A program made the translations under genes and the position numbers. The notes under the pieces are model-generated. The model saw only the letters and a list, made by a program, of their open reading frames with translations. It was not told the DNA's origin and made no database searches. This document shows, one piece after another, positions 1-12,135 of a DNA stretch of 64,000 nucleotides; positions within the stretch are counted from its first letter, which is position 1, and every line of letters begins with the position of its first letter. The DNA is from Stenopsyche tienmushanensis. Lineage: Eukaryota > Arthropoda > Insecta > Trichoptera > Stenopsychidae. The stretch spans positions 2,232,001 through 2,296,000 of the forward strand of contig WACJ01000125.1 of the NCBI GenBank assembly GCA_008973525.1. The letters run 5' to 3'.

Positions 1-292
1 TAAATTTATTATATTTGTTCTTCATTGAGAACATTAAGTACCTTCGATTTTGAAGCATTAGTATAAGCCGAATGCAATTTAATCATATTTGATTTTTACA
101 CATTGGCCAAATTAATCTTCAGTGTATATTCAAAGACATTTTCTTTTGGAGATTTACATTATTCAGATAAATATTTCAGCAATATATAAAGAGATTCATT
201 CGAATATTGTATTAATATGGTTGTTTTCAAAATTTGATTTAATATTAAAAATGAGCACTGTAAAATATTAATAAGTTTGTGATTTCCCACAG
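1..292. other. AT-rich non-coding stretch
   Basis: I see no gene, repeat copy or motif beyond generic AT-rich sequence. Its last bases form a pyrimidine-containing CAG (gatttcccacag, ending at 292) that could act as a 3' splice site for the open frame that follows. Confidence 0.5.
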
Positions 293-565
293 GATGACTG
301 TCCTTTGTTACCTGGCAGGATGTCGCAGATGCACCTATCAGAAAATGCGCTTGTCGTCGCGGAAATGCAATTAAGAGTCAATCAACCCGAAATAGGTGAT
401 ATTACGCTTTCATCCCGAGGAAAATATTTCCTAAGAAAATTGGAAGTTACCTCTCATTTTCCATTACCGCAACGACACTCCAAGTTAAGCAAAACAACCT
501 TTCCGAAGATTGCAACCTGGACTAATCTATTTTATCGTCATTGCATAAAAAATGCTATTTTGTAG
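293..565 (+). other. Possible exon or orphan ORF, 90 codons
   Basis: A frame opens directly after an acceptor-like gatttcccacag and runs without a stop to TAG at 563-565. It starts DDCPLLPGRMSQMHLSEN and is lysine- and arginine-rich in its second half. I recognise no domain, signal peptide or membrane segment. An internal ATG lies at 320. The stretch is somewhat richer in G+C than its flanks for its first 120 bases only. It could be a terminal exon, but a chance open frame of this size is expected several times in 64 kb, so the call is weak. Confidence 0.15.
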
Positions 566-663
566 GATCATGCATATTAATAGTATTGATCTGTATTCTA
601 ATGACCGTCTGCGAAGGAAATGTCGCCATAGAAGAGTGGATCCCAAAGGAAATCAAATCAATG

Positions 664-892
664 CAAATACGCGGATGACCGGAAGTGCATGCTCATCAAC
701 CCGGAACTACAAATTGAACTTTCTTCACACAAAATGGACAATTTGCCCAACCCATGCGAGAATGATGTAACTATACACAATAATACAATGCAACAATGCT
801 CAAACATAGCCGAAACCAGAATAATAGTTAGTCCCCATCGGCGCGTTGCTCTGTTACGACGGTGTCCATTCGTACGAAAATATCCCACATAA
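664..892 (+). other. Second open stretch, unrecognised
   Basis: An open frame reads QCKYADDRKCMLINPELQIE from about 661 and continues to TAA at 890-892. It contains several Cys, Asp and Asn residues but no family motif that I know. It lies 100 bases after the previous open stretch and in a different frame. No convincing splice acceptor precedes it. It may be a degraded coding fragment or chance. Confidence 0.12.
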
Positions 893-1235
893 CATAACGA
901 CTATTTTTTTAAATAATTATAGTTATGGCATATTGAATCCATCAAGATATGATATCATGAAAGTGCATGTAAATGTTAGCGCCGCAGAAACGATTTCTTT
1001 CAATCCATACAAACGGTAAGAGTCCTTATTCCAATATATATGTTTAACACACTTTCTTTCTACTTGTACAATTAATATGTAGGATTACTTAAAAGTGCCA
1101 AGATTTTCAATAATTCATTGTTAAAAATTGGAAGTCGGTCTTACCAATTTCACAATGTTCTCATTTCACAATGTTGTTCATACACATTGTCCGGGTACAT
1201 GAATCAACAAACGTCCTATATATCTGTATATATTA
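893..1235. other. AT-rich non-coding stretch
   Basis: Nothing recognisable. It ends at the TA dinucleotide (1234-1235) that serves as the left target site of the mariner remnant. Confidence 0.5.
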
Positions 1236-2179
1236 CGAAGACCCGAAAGTATTCGAAATTTTTGTGAAACAAGTTCAAACTTATTGATTATAAAAAAAAT
1301 ATATCCAAAATTATAATATACACCGCCCTTCATTATAAACGATTTTATTTCCACACTAATTTCTGGATCGTTTTTCCCGCATGCTGTGCCCCATGGACCT
1401 GAAAAGGTGGAAATCCGTCAGGTCGGGTGAATAAGGAGGATGCAGTAGCACTTCCCAGTTTAATTATTGTATTTTATTGTAAGCGTTGGAATTGGTTTAT
1501 TTTTAGAAAACCATTAATTTATTCATCATGTAAATGAACTATTTATTTTCACCACATTCTATTCAAAATAGAACTATTTTTTGTATTTTTGTATCAATTT
1601 TTTAGACCCAACTGATCGGTCTTCTTTGGATAACTTCGTTTTGTAATAAGAGTTCGTAAACGTTCTTTAGACATGTTTAGGAATGGCGTCTGATCGCGAA
1701 GCATTCGTCATGTCAGCGCTCGAAAAAATGGACCATTTAGACACACAGATCTTGTGGCCACTTACGTCCTCTTTTAAGGCTTTTTGCGGCATTTCCTATG
1801 ATCTGTACGATCACATAAACTCTCTCAGAAGCTAAGATTATTTAGCTTTTAAAAATTGGGGGTGCGCAAAATAGATACTTGCCATTACGGCTCTGTTGTC
1901 CATCCTATCTCATAACGCCTATCCTATTTGTTTTGCCGATGAGTATTAAATGCGTTCGGTGTTTCAAAAGAATCCCAATCTTTGAGATAATTCCTCGATT
2001 ACTTGCGATGGATCTCATTCAATTAGGGATTAAAATCCCGTAAAATTAAATTAAAAAATAATTTTTATAATGAAGCACTAAAGCATACATAATTTACAAA
2101 GATGTTTCCATCGCTGTATCTGGAAACAAACTAAGCTCAAAAATTAAGTCTCAAAAACTTCGAATACTTTCGGGTCCCC
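1236..2179 (-). mobile_element. Mariner transposon remnant
   Basis: Seen: inverted termini share a perfect 17-base match (acccgaaagtattcgaa at 1241-1257, its reverse complement at 2159-2175) and TA flanks both ends (1234-1235, 2180-2181). The minus strand at 1378-1459 reads WEVLLHPPYSPDLTDFHLF followed by RSMGHSM. Known: this is the mariner transposase region holding the third catalytic Asp, normally SPDLAPSDYHLF or a close variant; here two codons after SPDL are missing but the Asp before FHLF remains. No other long stretch of transposase is readable, and a copy of dispersed repeat Y (1597-1812) lies inside. At about 0.94 kb, against about 1.3 kb for an intact element, it is internally rearranged and dead. 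Confidence 0.85.
1597..1812 (+). repeat. Dispersed repeat family Y, copy 1
   Basis: This stretch matches 52686-52900 and 59342-59520 on the plus strand and 7395-7560 on the minus strand. The best-kept core is ggcgtctgatcgcgaagca, then a segment ending in cacacagatcttgtggcc. The copy lies between the readable mariner transposase fragment and that element's right terminus, so it probably inserted into the mariner. No terminal repeats or coding capacity are visible, so the class is unknown. Confidence 0.75.
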
Positions 2180-4609
2180 TAATATATCATGCATCCGTTT
2201 ATCACTTGATTTGAATCCAATTATTTAAATGCTCCAAAATTAAGCCTCTTTGGATGATTACAATTATTCTTCTATTCATGATTTCTTATGGTTCGTTTGC
2301 ATATCAACTTTGCATCATATATTTGATGAAGGTCAATTTTATTTTTGCAAGGATGTTCGATTTTCGGGGAGCAATAAGGGCACGTGCCTACCAACAAAAC
2401 AAACACAGGGTTGACTGTAACAGTGATTACGATACGTAATCTTGGCAGAATCCTATGTAATTCCTTGTTCTAATGCCTCATTTGACCGATAGTGCGAAAA
2501 ACCGCAATCTTCTCGGCGAGTCCCAACTCTCACTCACACTCTGTCTAGTCCCATGTCAAGATGGTTACTCGATTTTCTCAATTTCACCGACGGGGAAACA
2601 AATAAAGATGGATGTGTGGCACTCACTTAAGAGATGTGTCAAGTGCCATAAAAAATCCTACGGGGGCGAAATATCGAAAGTGCGTTGAAGTACCAAGAAT
2701 TTTCCATTACTCCACCCTTATTTATGTGGGCATAGTTTCGAAGAAGCAAGTGGAGATATTCTCTATAGGCGAAAACATTTTTGTGTCTGAAATCTAATAG
2801 CAAGAGATCGATTATTTTAATAAGATAAAATTAATCCAAAATGAAAATTTATGTTAAAAGGTAAACAATTTCCCCCTGAATATATCCAAGATGATTCAGC
2901 CGGACGTAGTCATTAAAGACATTTTCCGGCTCTGGAGGGATTATAAATTTTCTGTGATTTTTCTCTAGCACAAATGAGGCCATCTTTGTCACATCTTGAG
3001 TCTGGAGCCCATCCGTGGGGTGGTCCATTAACGTTTGAAGCGTTTAGTCCAATTTCCGGGCAGTAAAGCCTTCCCAGGGAAGGTCCCAAGGAGCTCGACG
3101 TCACTTCATACTTGACCCTCCGACGGAAGAGCAAACAACAAACCGCCGCTTCGTATTAGACCATCATTATGGAGTCAATCGACGGGTCAAAGAGGACCTA
3201 TAATCAACTCCCATCCTTTCAAACACTCGATGCTTAATATATAAGTAATTTCTAAATTTAAAAAATGGATCGATACTTGGTCTTCGTTCTGGAATTTATC
3301 TTTTTTCTATTAAATTTGAAACATGTAAGCAAGATGCACTATAAGATTAAACACCGATACCTTGACGAATGAAAACTATTTTTAAGTCATCAATCGACGA
3401 TATATCATTACTTGGCATTCAGAACGTTAAAACTACTGCTAAGTATCCTCAGAATTTATATAAAAATGTATCCCATTCCCGAATAAATACCATATTTAAA
3501 TGGTACGAGACCTAAACGATATCTATGTAAATATTTAAGAATAAATTGATCATCATTACTCCGATTTCTTCTTATTGCATATTCTTAAATCGAAAAAATC
3601 TAAAGTTCAACAAAAAAAATTGTATAATTGTGTAATTCTAAAGAAATGTTAATTTAAATAACATACAGATAAACAGACAGACGTACACTAAATTTTAGAT
3701 AACATTTTTAAATACTGAATATCTAATTTAAATTTGATTTTCAGGCAGCATCCGATGACTCTGTACATTGAATCAAAATGTCAACGCTTTAAAAATGTAA
3801 GTAATCATTCATATATTTGTCAATTTAATATGTATAGGATTTTTTTATATTTAATACACATAGGCATTTGATTTATCGTCTTTTAAGTATCTCTGTTAGA
3901 ACGTATGGTATACCTCGTTGGGGAGTTGTTATAGAAAAAATAAACTGAACACCTCTTAAAGAGGATGAGGTCATCTAAGTTGAACTTATTGGGCCCTAAA
4001 TCCATCGTCCGGAGATGCCCTCTCAAAGCTCATTTATTGGCTTATTCAATCCGGCGAGAAGCTCATGTCAAACATTATTAACTCAACTTATATGTGTTGC
4101 AGCCCCTACGCCAACAACCACCCGGGTCATCCCTTAAAAGCAATCAATTTGTCGAAATACATTTCCGCGGATGAAAATTCTCTTTTTAATGCGCTTTCAT
4201 AAACTATTGGCTCTTCGTAAAACACTGGATGGAGCTTTTAGCAAACGTTTGAAGCGCACTTGCCGCCGTTAATGGAATATAGCATGGGACACAAATAAGA
4301 GCTTTTGAAATATAATACCTTAATTGAATTGTTGGTCCAATTTTCCAGAATATTAAACAAATTTATTGCCTAATTTCATAAGCTAAATAGCGCTGCGCTT
4401 TATTAAATTGCTTTTAAATATTCCACCATCAAATTTCAACCGTATAATTATTTTACATTTTTTCATAATTTCCCGGGTACATCGGTTTCCATCTACGGTG
4501 CTTCCGAAAAGAACGCTAAAATCAGCAAATAAAACCATCATCGCTTATTTACATGATCATATTCAACATCACCCATTCAATATGATCGTATTTAAATTGA
4601 TCATTTTAC
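2180..4609. other. Long stretch without supported gene
   Basis: I see no transposon terminus or repeat copy. The largest frame is a minus-strand open stretch of 73 codons at 2913-3134, in a G+C-richer patch (3000-3130), with the text GRLYCPEIGLNASNV. It has no known motif and no good splice borders. The rest is AT-rich and featureless. Confidence 0.4.
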
Positions 4610-4865
4610 ATCCGGAAATGAAAGTAGACTACGATTATTCAACAATAATTAACGTTAACTATTTTTAAACAAAAAAGCAGCTTTGTAGATTTTATTTGAA
4701 CGCCAATATGTATAATTATTCAGGTTTCAAAAGTAGTTATTAATATCCGCAACGATGAAAGCTTTGTAGACTGTAACTTTCCTGATTTATATTGTTTAAA
4801 CACCGACTGAAACAATAATTAGTTTTGTAGAAATGGGTGCAAAATTTCGGTCGCTACTTTAAATT
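4610..4865 (+). repeat. Dispersed repeat family W, copy 1
   Basis: Shares colinear blocks with 34866-35090 (+) and 20464-20735 (-): a gaaagtag-type start, an ...aacaata(a/g)tta(a/g)cgt block, aaaaaagcagctttgta, and a 3' block gtttaaacaccgactgaaac followed by gctttgtag-like text and tgcaaaatttcg. It is about 250 bases long and has no open frame of note. No inverted termini are obvious. It is probably a non-autonomous mobile element of unknown class. Confidence 0.7.
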
Positions 4866-4982
4866 CTTTAGAATTTCAGGGAAAATATATTTTAGCTCCA
4901 AATATATGATCTTCACCAACCACGTTTCTAATAGAGGGTGTTTTGCACATGGATCGACAATTTTTTTTGTGGATTAAGGGTG

Positions 4983-5324
4983 TCTTTTGCTACGTTTTTT
5001 TTTTGCTACCAGAAAGTTCTAAATGTCAGGGTTGCTAAAATTATATTTTTTTTCAATATTCTAAAAAAATACCCAAATATTCACCTTTAAATCGTCATAA
5101 CTTTTTAAAATGTGATCGTAATAGCATGAAATTACTGTTTTTGCATTTTGCAATGTAATTTTGATCTTAAAAAATAACTATTTTATGCAATTGGTTTTTA
5201 AAAAAATACTTATTTAGCTTCCAAAGTTATATGAAATGTGTAAACGTATAAGATATGTCAACTTCTAAATTATTTAAACAAAAAACTAACAACTATTTAG
5301 AACTTAATTTAGTTTTAAAAAGCT
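4983..5324 (+). repeat. Dispersed repeat family V, copy 1
   Basis: Colinear with 22549-22881. Both begin tcttttgctacg, carry atcgtcataactttttaa in the middle and ttttatgcaatt further on, and end ttagttttaaaaag. It is AT-rich, non-coding and about 340 bases long. Copy 2 is flanked by hAT-like MITEs; this copy is not, which helps define V as a separate unit. Confidence 0.75.
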
Positions 5325-5611
5325 CTCTAGATTATACCTTTTCCAATGATATGCTACATGTCATACAAGTTGTTAAATTTGAAGTGGTACCAGTTTACCA
5401 GGGTCAGGGTTAGGAAAATACTTTTTTTTGTTTATGATGTTTTTATTAAATTTATTAACAAAATTTGCTCAAATTGGCCACTGAAATAGTAAGAAGTAAC
5501 CGGTCTAAAGTAGCATTTCTTCTTTCATTTTTGCGAAGGTGGCGGTTATTTCATCAATTAGGATTATTTTGTGAGCACCTCTGTTGTATAAATTAATTCT
5601 TTTGGCGGTCT

Positions 5612-5700
5612 TACTCCGTGGCTCAGGCGGTCTCCAGACCTGACACCACTGGATTTCTTTGCTTGGGAGCATACCTTATTCCATGGCTCGCACGGTCCGT
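5612..5700 (+). pseudogene. Mariner-like transposase fragment
   Basis: The plus strand, in the frame starting at 5618 plus 1 base, reads WLRRSPDLTPLDFFAWEH. Known: this matches the W(P)xRSPDLTPLDFFLWG block around the last catalytic Asp in mariner-like (IS630/Tc1/mariner superfamily) transposases. Only this block survives; no termini are visible nearby and reading is lost on both sides. It is a relic, older or more truncated than the other elements in the window. The 61-codon ATG frame at 5618-5803 is out of register with it and is not meaningful. Confidence 0.75.
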
Positions 5701-6516
5701 GGCACGCAATATATACATATGTAAATATTTTATTGTCTATAGATTCGTCTTTGGACATGGTAATAACATTCGATCTGGTATTAAACATGTAGTACACTGC
5801 TAAAAATACACGTATTATGTTCTCATATATTGGCCGCATAAATACTTCAAATAATAAGTATTTTTGACCTAAATGAATCTTTGTCCACTTGTGGTCACTC
5901 GCTGCTCTAAATGATTTATGAACTTTTTATAACACCTTTCAATCGAACGCGCTTATATATAAATATTTTAATTCATTTATGTCATTATTTCTCCTGATTG
6001 TCTTTGAATATATATGCGGTTTGAACATAGGACTTTTCCAAAAATTCGTTTAGAGGATTTTATTGGAATTTACACAGTTCCATACTTAAAAAATTCACGG
6101 AAATTTGCTGTGAAAAATTATGTACGTTGGTTTTTATTCTCTGATATGTAAATAAGAAGATTCATTTCTAAATTCAAAAACAATTCCAACAAAATTATTT
6201 TTCAATACGTATAATATATCGAAGGGAGTGTCTCAAAATTGAGTGCATTTATTGTGTGATGTGGTCAATGTTAATTAATTCCCGAGAAGCTCATTTGACG
6301 TAAATTATTACAACCCCTAATCTGTCCCATTTCGTCGTTAGCTCAATGCTTCAATCGGCAGGGGGTGTTCTTTACATCCCCAAGACCACTTCTAATGAAT
6401 TCATCGATAGCGTATACTTGCATGACGAGTAGCTTACCGAACACAATTTTAAGCCCTTTGTGGACGCGGTGGTGTAATCCTTTTAGCAAATTGTTGTGAT
6501 TTAGAGCATTCGAAAT
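5701..6516. other. AT-rich non-coding stretch
   Basis: No gene or repeat recognised. The segment 6290-6500 is slightly richer in G+C but has no long open frame. Confidence 0.4.
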
Positions 6517-6918
6517 GTGATGAGGCCATTCACGGTGGATTTAATTATATTCAATAATAACTCGTTCACATTCGTTCGATCATTCATTCGCATTCAATTA
6601 CCCCATTTCAAACGGGGCCCCGTTCACAATTGGCAGCACATATCATCGGAGGCAGGTCGCTTCACTCCCATTCACCCACCTGGCAAAAATAGCATATATC
6701 TTATTGGAGGGGCCCCTACAGGTGTCGGGACGTACGTTGCACACTGGATCAAAGGCTTGATCGCCGGTGCGGAAAATTGGCCCGGTCCAATGAATATTAT
6801 GCATCCCCCGTGCCTTACACTTGGAACTTCATACACGAACCCATTACTTAACACGCAGTCCCAACAAATAATGCTTTGCGACCGTCTGGATGAAGGGTTA
6901 GCGCTCGAAAAGAATTGA
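6517..6918 (+). other. Orphan ORF, 133 codons, uncertain coding
   Basis: ATG at 6517 to TGA at 6916-6918, the longest plus-strand frame in the window. The centre (6600-6850) is clearly richer in G+C than its surroundings. The product would be rich in Gly, Pro, His and Ile, for example APTGVGTYVAHWIKGLIAG, with no family motif I recognise and no signal peptide. The opposite strand is also open over 6672-6854, as expected when G+C removes stop codons, so the open frame is weak evidence alone. It may be an exon, a decayed mobile-element gene or chance. Confidence 0.2.
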
Positions 6919-7394
6919 CAAAGCGCAACTCAATATGCTTGTTAAATCGCATCAAGCCAAAACGACCAGACACTCAAAGAATATGATTGAAGGATTTGAT
7001 TAACAAATTTGTAAAATATATACCATGAAAGCATATGACATGAAGCCATGGCTCCTTAAGGCTTTTCGATTAAATTTAATGATTAACTCAATGATTAAAA
7101 TAATGACTTCTAATAAGATTACAAAAAATACACTGGCAATTTAAATGTAAAGTCAAAATTAAATTCAATGAACAAAGAAATTAAAGGTTGTCCAAATTCA
7201 TGGAATATGAATTAAAAAAAAATATTTTTACAAATTTGAATTTATGTATGTCTGTTTGTTCATTATATACTACTACATGTTATCAAATTGATATGCCCTT
7301 TAATGTAAAGATTTTTTTTCTATAGACGTAAAAATGGGACTTCTGTTCGACGACGTTCCTAGAGGATAGGGCGCGTGAATATGATATTATTCGG

Positions 7395-7565
7395 CTTTTT
7401 ATTAAGTAATTTAGAAAGTCGAAAAAAAGCAGGACGGAATGGCCACAAGGTCTGTGTGTCCAACCGGTCCGCTTTTCGGATCCGCTGACATGACGAATGA
7501 AGCGCCTCGCGATCGGACGTCATACCTTAACATGTCTACAGACCAATTATTGGCAGTTGACTTTA
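7395..7565 (-). repeat. Dispersed repeat family Y, copy 2
   Basis: Read on the minus strand it matches copies 1, 3 and 4: gacgtccgatcgcgaggcg, then cattcgtcatgtcagcgg, then ggttggacacacagacctt. Only the central ~170 bases of the family are present, so it is truncated at both sides compared with copies 3 and 4. Confidence 0.75.
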
Positions 7566-9690
7566 TTGCTTTGCGGCCTCATAAGTGATTAGACAATTTA
7601 GTATATATTATAAAAATGATCAGTGTTGATTCATGTAAAATAGAATGGTCAAGTAAAATAAAAACCATGTGCAAATCTCGACAGGGTATTCTGCATTTTG
7701 CGCCCTAAGCTCAATTGTGCCCATGGGGGGCGCTTTCTTTGTTACCCCTTTATTACAACCCTGTTCTCTACAGTCGATAAAACCAACTTCAATAATTTCG
7801 ACAACAGGCTCATTAAAAACTAAATTACGGTTTAATTTAAAAGTAGAAAAATTCAATGCCCATTTATTTTTAAAACATGTATTTATAAAATATGTATAAT
7901 TTTTTTGTTTGACCTTAAAATTTCACTTAATTTCATGACTTTTTTATGATAAAACGCGTTGCGCAACAGAGGATGCTACTTATCGCCTTTTTTCGTCAGT
8001 GACGGGATCAAGAAGCTTCCTATTCGATGGAATAAATGTATTTCTAATGAGGGGAACTATGTAAAAAAAATGTATTTTTATATATCATTAATACATTTGG
8101 ACAACAAAATTCCGGGTTATATTTGAATCACCCCCGTTTATATATAAAATATTCGAATAATTGATTTTACGAATATTTGGGATCCCTAAACGTGAAGAAA
8201 ACGACCAGCTCCAAATATTCCAACTTCAAATTTGTTAAAAACTTCGCACAAATATACTAACGTATATTGAGGGAGATTTGGGTGAATTGATTACAATTGG
8301 TGACACCTGTGTCCGTGCACTATTTTATCAAAGCATAATTTGCCATATTTCGAGTTCTACTAATTGGTACTCTCTACAAATTGACCACAAACTCTGTGAC
8401 GGAATAAAACACTACCTACATAAATGATTTTAGTGGTTTATAGCCACAGCATTAATTTCGAAAATACAGTTGATCAATGCATACTAAAATCATATTGTAA
8501 ATACCTCCCTGCTTAGCGAAATGCCTATAAACATAAATCGTGATAAAATATCCGATGAAATATGATATATTTTTATATGGAACGAAGTTAATATAATTTT
8601 CAGCCGAAAATTGATTCCGTAATCACAAAAAGCTAATTTAAAAATGAACGTTTTTCCGGGTAGCGGAAAATTGACAGTCGGATATAAGTTACACGGTGAA
8701 GTTAATTAGTTCGCATATCGAGAAGGCAACGTACCACGTCGATACTTTTCACTTCGGTTTAAAAAAAGCTCAAAGATTACCAAAGTAACTTTCTTGAAGC
8801 TCAATAGTTTCTGAAAAGCTTATTTGGTACTACTTATATTTGCCCATATCCCTGGCGCTCATTAAAAGTTTTCAGGTTCCATTTTAATGAAATGTTTTCC
8901 ATATTTTTCCTACCCTTCTCCGCCGAAAAGGCCGATTTCGACATGTCGTTAAAGGTGATCCAGTAAAAATATTTCTTATACGAACAATTAATATTGGCTT
9001 AAAATCATAATTTTGAAGATAAAACGCTCTTGGTTGTCCGAGCTTTATTTTAATAGAGTCTTCTCGTGCTGAGCGCTTTGCTCGGAGTCAAAATGATGAA
9101 TTGAAGCCACCGACATATTAGGTAATATTTCTAGATGCTCCTCGAGCGGCCACATTCAATATACACCATCAAACTAGGACTTAAGTTTTCGATATAAACC
9201 TTAAGACATACATACACAAGTACATTAACTATCCGCACCCACACTGGGCCAATCTCGGCTAGGATGAGTCGCAGCTCAGGTCGGCTATTAAGGGTTAAAC
9301 AACCCTTATTTTCCCGTCGACGCGATAGATTTATGTTCTTATCTGAACGATCAGGAGCGATCAACCCTAGATATATTTATTGGAAGATTCATTCATTTTC
9401 ACTGCTATTAAAAACTAAATATTAACATATACAGCATAGATTTTATTTATCCAATCATACGCTTTTATTGATTAATTAAAATGATCATACTTGATTAATT
9501 AATTTTACAAAACAATCCTAAAACTACGTTTATGTAGGACAAATTGACCTGAACGTCACATCAACAGGGTATATTTTTATTATAACAAACAAACAGACTT
9601 GTATATTCAAATATATAACATATTTGAGCCTGTAGTCATTTCTTGAATTTATATAATAATGACTTTATATAACTGTCCTTTTTATTAGGG
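7566..9690. other. Long stretch without supported gene
   Basis: A G+C-richer patch at 7675-7770 is open on both strands (about 76-78 codons) without a recognisable motif; a decayed mobile element is possible. The stretch 9130-9360 has another unrecognised minus-strand frame. The remainder is AT-rich and featureless. Confidence 0.35.
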
Positions 9691-10132
9691 ACTAGCGAAT
9701 ATCCGGCATGCGTTGCAATACCATACGCGCCTAGTAATTATTTGAAAAGAAACGTAGTACGTGATTTATTGCTTCAGGCCACGTGTAGCGCGGGCTAAAG
9801 GGCTAGGTTCCGCCACTATCGCCTCGAAGACCGACTGTCTCCATCTATGTTATGAGCGGAACTTAATCACCATATTGCGCACGCATCCTTACTCTCCCCG
9901 TCGCCGCAACCCAAACTTCATTTCACCGGAATAATATGCGCCAATATGGTGCATCCGCTAAACGCATCGCATAACAAATTGCGTACACAAACAACACTTG
10001 TATTAATTTTATAACGTTCATGAAGATGCGCACAATAGCTTCCCAAAGTTTCATTGCAATCAGATAAACGATATAGCAGCGCATAAAATATGAACAAACA
10101 AACATTGATTTGTATATATAAGATTAAGTATT
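9691..10132 (-). mobile_element. Helitron-like non-autonomous element (family H)
   Basis: On the minus strand it starts near tatatataca with aatgtttgtttgttcat, then ctgattgcaatgaaacttt and gggaagctattgtgcgcat, and ends gcatgccggatattcgctag at the low coordinate. The 5' part recurs at 27885-28200 (+) and 50333-50455 (-). Known from memory: repeats that open tatataaaaatgaatgttt, carry a gattgcaatgaaactttgg block and end in ...cgctagt are common in arthropod genomes and have been linked to Helitron-type elements. The class assignment is inference; the repeat relationship is seen directly. There is no transposase or helicase, and the 60-codon frame at 9923-10105 is incidental. Confidence 0.55.
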
Positions 10133-11862
10133 TTTGTAATATCCTTGAAAACTAAATTAGATTATTTTTACAGATTGATATTTGTATTTAATTTCAATGT
10201 GGATTTATACTCAATATGTTTGAGTTACGACTCCAGTCGCTAAAATACAAGACGACCTACAATATATTTAAATACTGCTTAAATCATTATTAAGCTCACA
10301 TCTATTTAATTTGTGAATATTTAAATTTTTAATCGTGAAATTCGACACACTCCCTCTGATGGCCCACGGGGGGGAGCATTCACATATAACGGGGAGAATT
10401 AAAGCCATATCGTTCACTTTACGAACGTTTGTATGATAACCCCCTTACACAGGCTTATATGTAGGGTTAATAATGGAAATATTGAGTAATATCCTTGCAT
10501 TCAGGGTGCACGTCTCACACATAAAATCTATATTAATATTTATTAGTTTCATTAGAATATTTTTTTATGGAATCGCCTAAAACGAATGAATATATATTAA
10601 AGACTTTTACGAGCCGTATATATACGTATAGCGCTGATTTTATTCTTCTTTATATTATTTTTTTATATTATGAGGGTAGACGAGCGTTTCTTATCTCTGG
10701 CAACGGATAATGAAGATTTGAGGAAAATCGACGAAGCATTATTGCCTCGGGGATAAATTTATGCGTTCGCGGATAAAAAATAAAATAAAAATTTCAGGCT
10801 CTATTTTATATTTTTTTTTTTCGCGGAAACGAAAAGAGAAGAAAAGCTACCGTGTTTGGCGACTTCAAAAGAAAGTCATCAACGACACTTTTTCTTAATA
10901 CATTTTTTTTTCTTCCGCCGACACCTTCTATGCGAGGGATGTTTTTAATTCACCTGTTTGGCTGCGAGAAACCTACATTTGATGAACTTTGTATCATTAA
11001 CTGTGTTTTCCCATCGTCATTTTTTAAGCACACACTTTTATTTAACGTTCGAATCCCTCGTGCATTTAAGGGATGCTCTGATTAATATTATCCAAAAGAC
11101 ATTATGTAAATAAGGCGTCCATTTAATACGCGTGTTTATTATCAGGATGTTTACATTGTGATTACAAAATTAGTGTAATCAATATATGTACGCACGTGAA
11201 ACGTCTTGATCCTTGCAAGGGTGTCCAAGAACCAAAACATACAAACCCTTCTCGAAGAGGCTTTAATACACACTAAAACATTGTGTAAGCACCAATTTTC
11301 AAACCAAGATTTGTCCAAGTATTGTATTCCTATACCAAGCAGTTGTTCTCAAATTCAATCCAACAAAAGAGCATAAATCCGCTCATCAATAATATAATGA
11401 TTTTTTTAAATATTACAGATTTATCTAATCAATTCTCCCCTAAAAATTAATTCCTTGCCTCTAAAAATGTATATATCTTTGTTCAACATTAGGAATGTAT
11501 TTACTTATTAAACTATAGAAGAATACATCATCTTTATCAATTTATAGATGAGCGTGATTGAAGGTTTGAAGGGTTGAAGGGTTGAAGTCCACATCGTGGA
11601 AAAAATCATTACATTAACAAATTTGGGAGATCTGGAGTATTAATATTTCTGATCGATCGTCTCAGTTCAGATGTATCCTGATTTCTTGGATATGAAAAAA
11701 TAAATTCAGAGGCAATTAAGGAAGTCATGAACCTGAGTGACTGGATTTGTAGGTACTAATTTAAAAAAACATAATTTTAACACTTTACAGTCTGTGTCAT
11801 ACGAACTTGATGTAGGATTTAAATTTATTTCTAGGGCATGATAGCACACACATTTGTCTATA
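10133..11862. other. Stretch without supported gene
   Basis: AT-rich, with no repeat copy recognised. A short tandem run of ttgaaggg units lies at 11563-11586. A 77-codon plus frame at 10852-11085 is Phe-rich and unrecognised. Confidence 0.4.
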
Positions 11863-12135
11863 CACTTAAAACTTTTTTTGTGCGGTAGATGCGTTCCTCG
11901 GAAAATTGGACAAAAAGAAATAGCATAAAAAAGCTATTACTTACATAGAAAAAATGAAGATTCGTTCCATGGGATTTAAAAACCGTATAACTTTGAAACA
12001 GCTTTAAAAAATATATACAAAATCGCATAAAAAATAGTATACCCAGTGTCAATGTCATTATTATTTTGTGAAGATTTTTTTCTTTCCAACAATATAATTC
12101 ATAATTAGTAAAGATGTCACTATAGTACCTAATTC

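Noticed and set aside
5618..5803. ATG-started 61-codon plus ORF
   Set aside because: It is out of frame with the SPDLTPLDFF transposase text in the same stretch, so it is a shadow.
7669..7899. Open frames on both strands in a G+C-richer patch
   Set aside because: No transposase, reverse transcriptase or host motif could be read in any frame; kept only as a description of the stretch.
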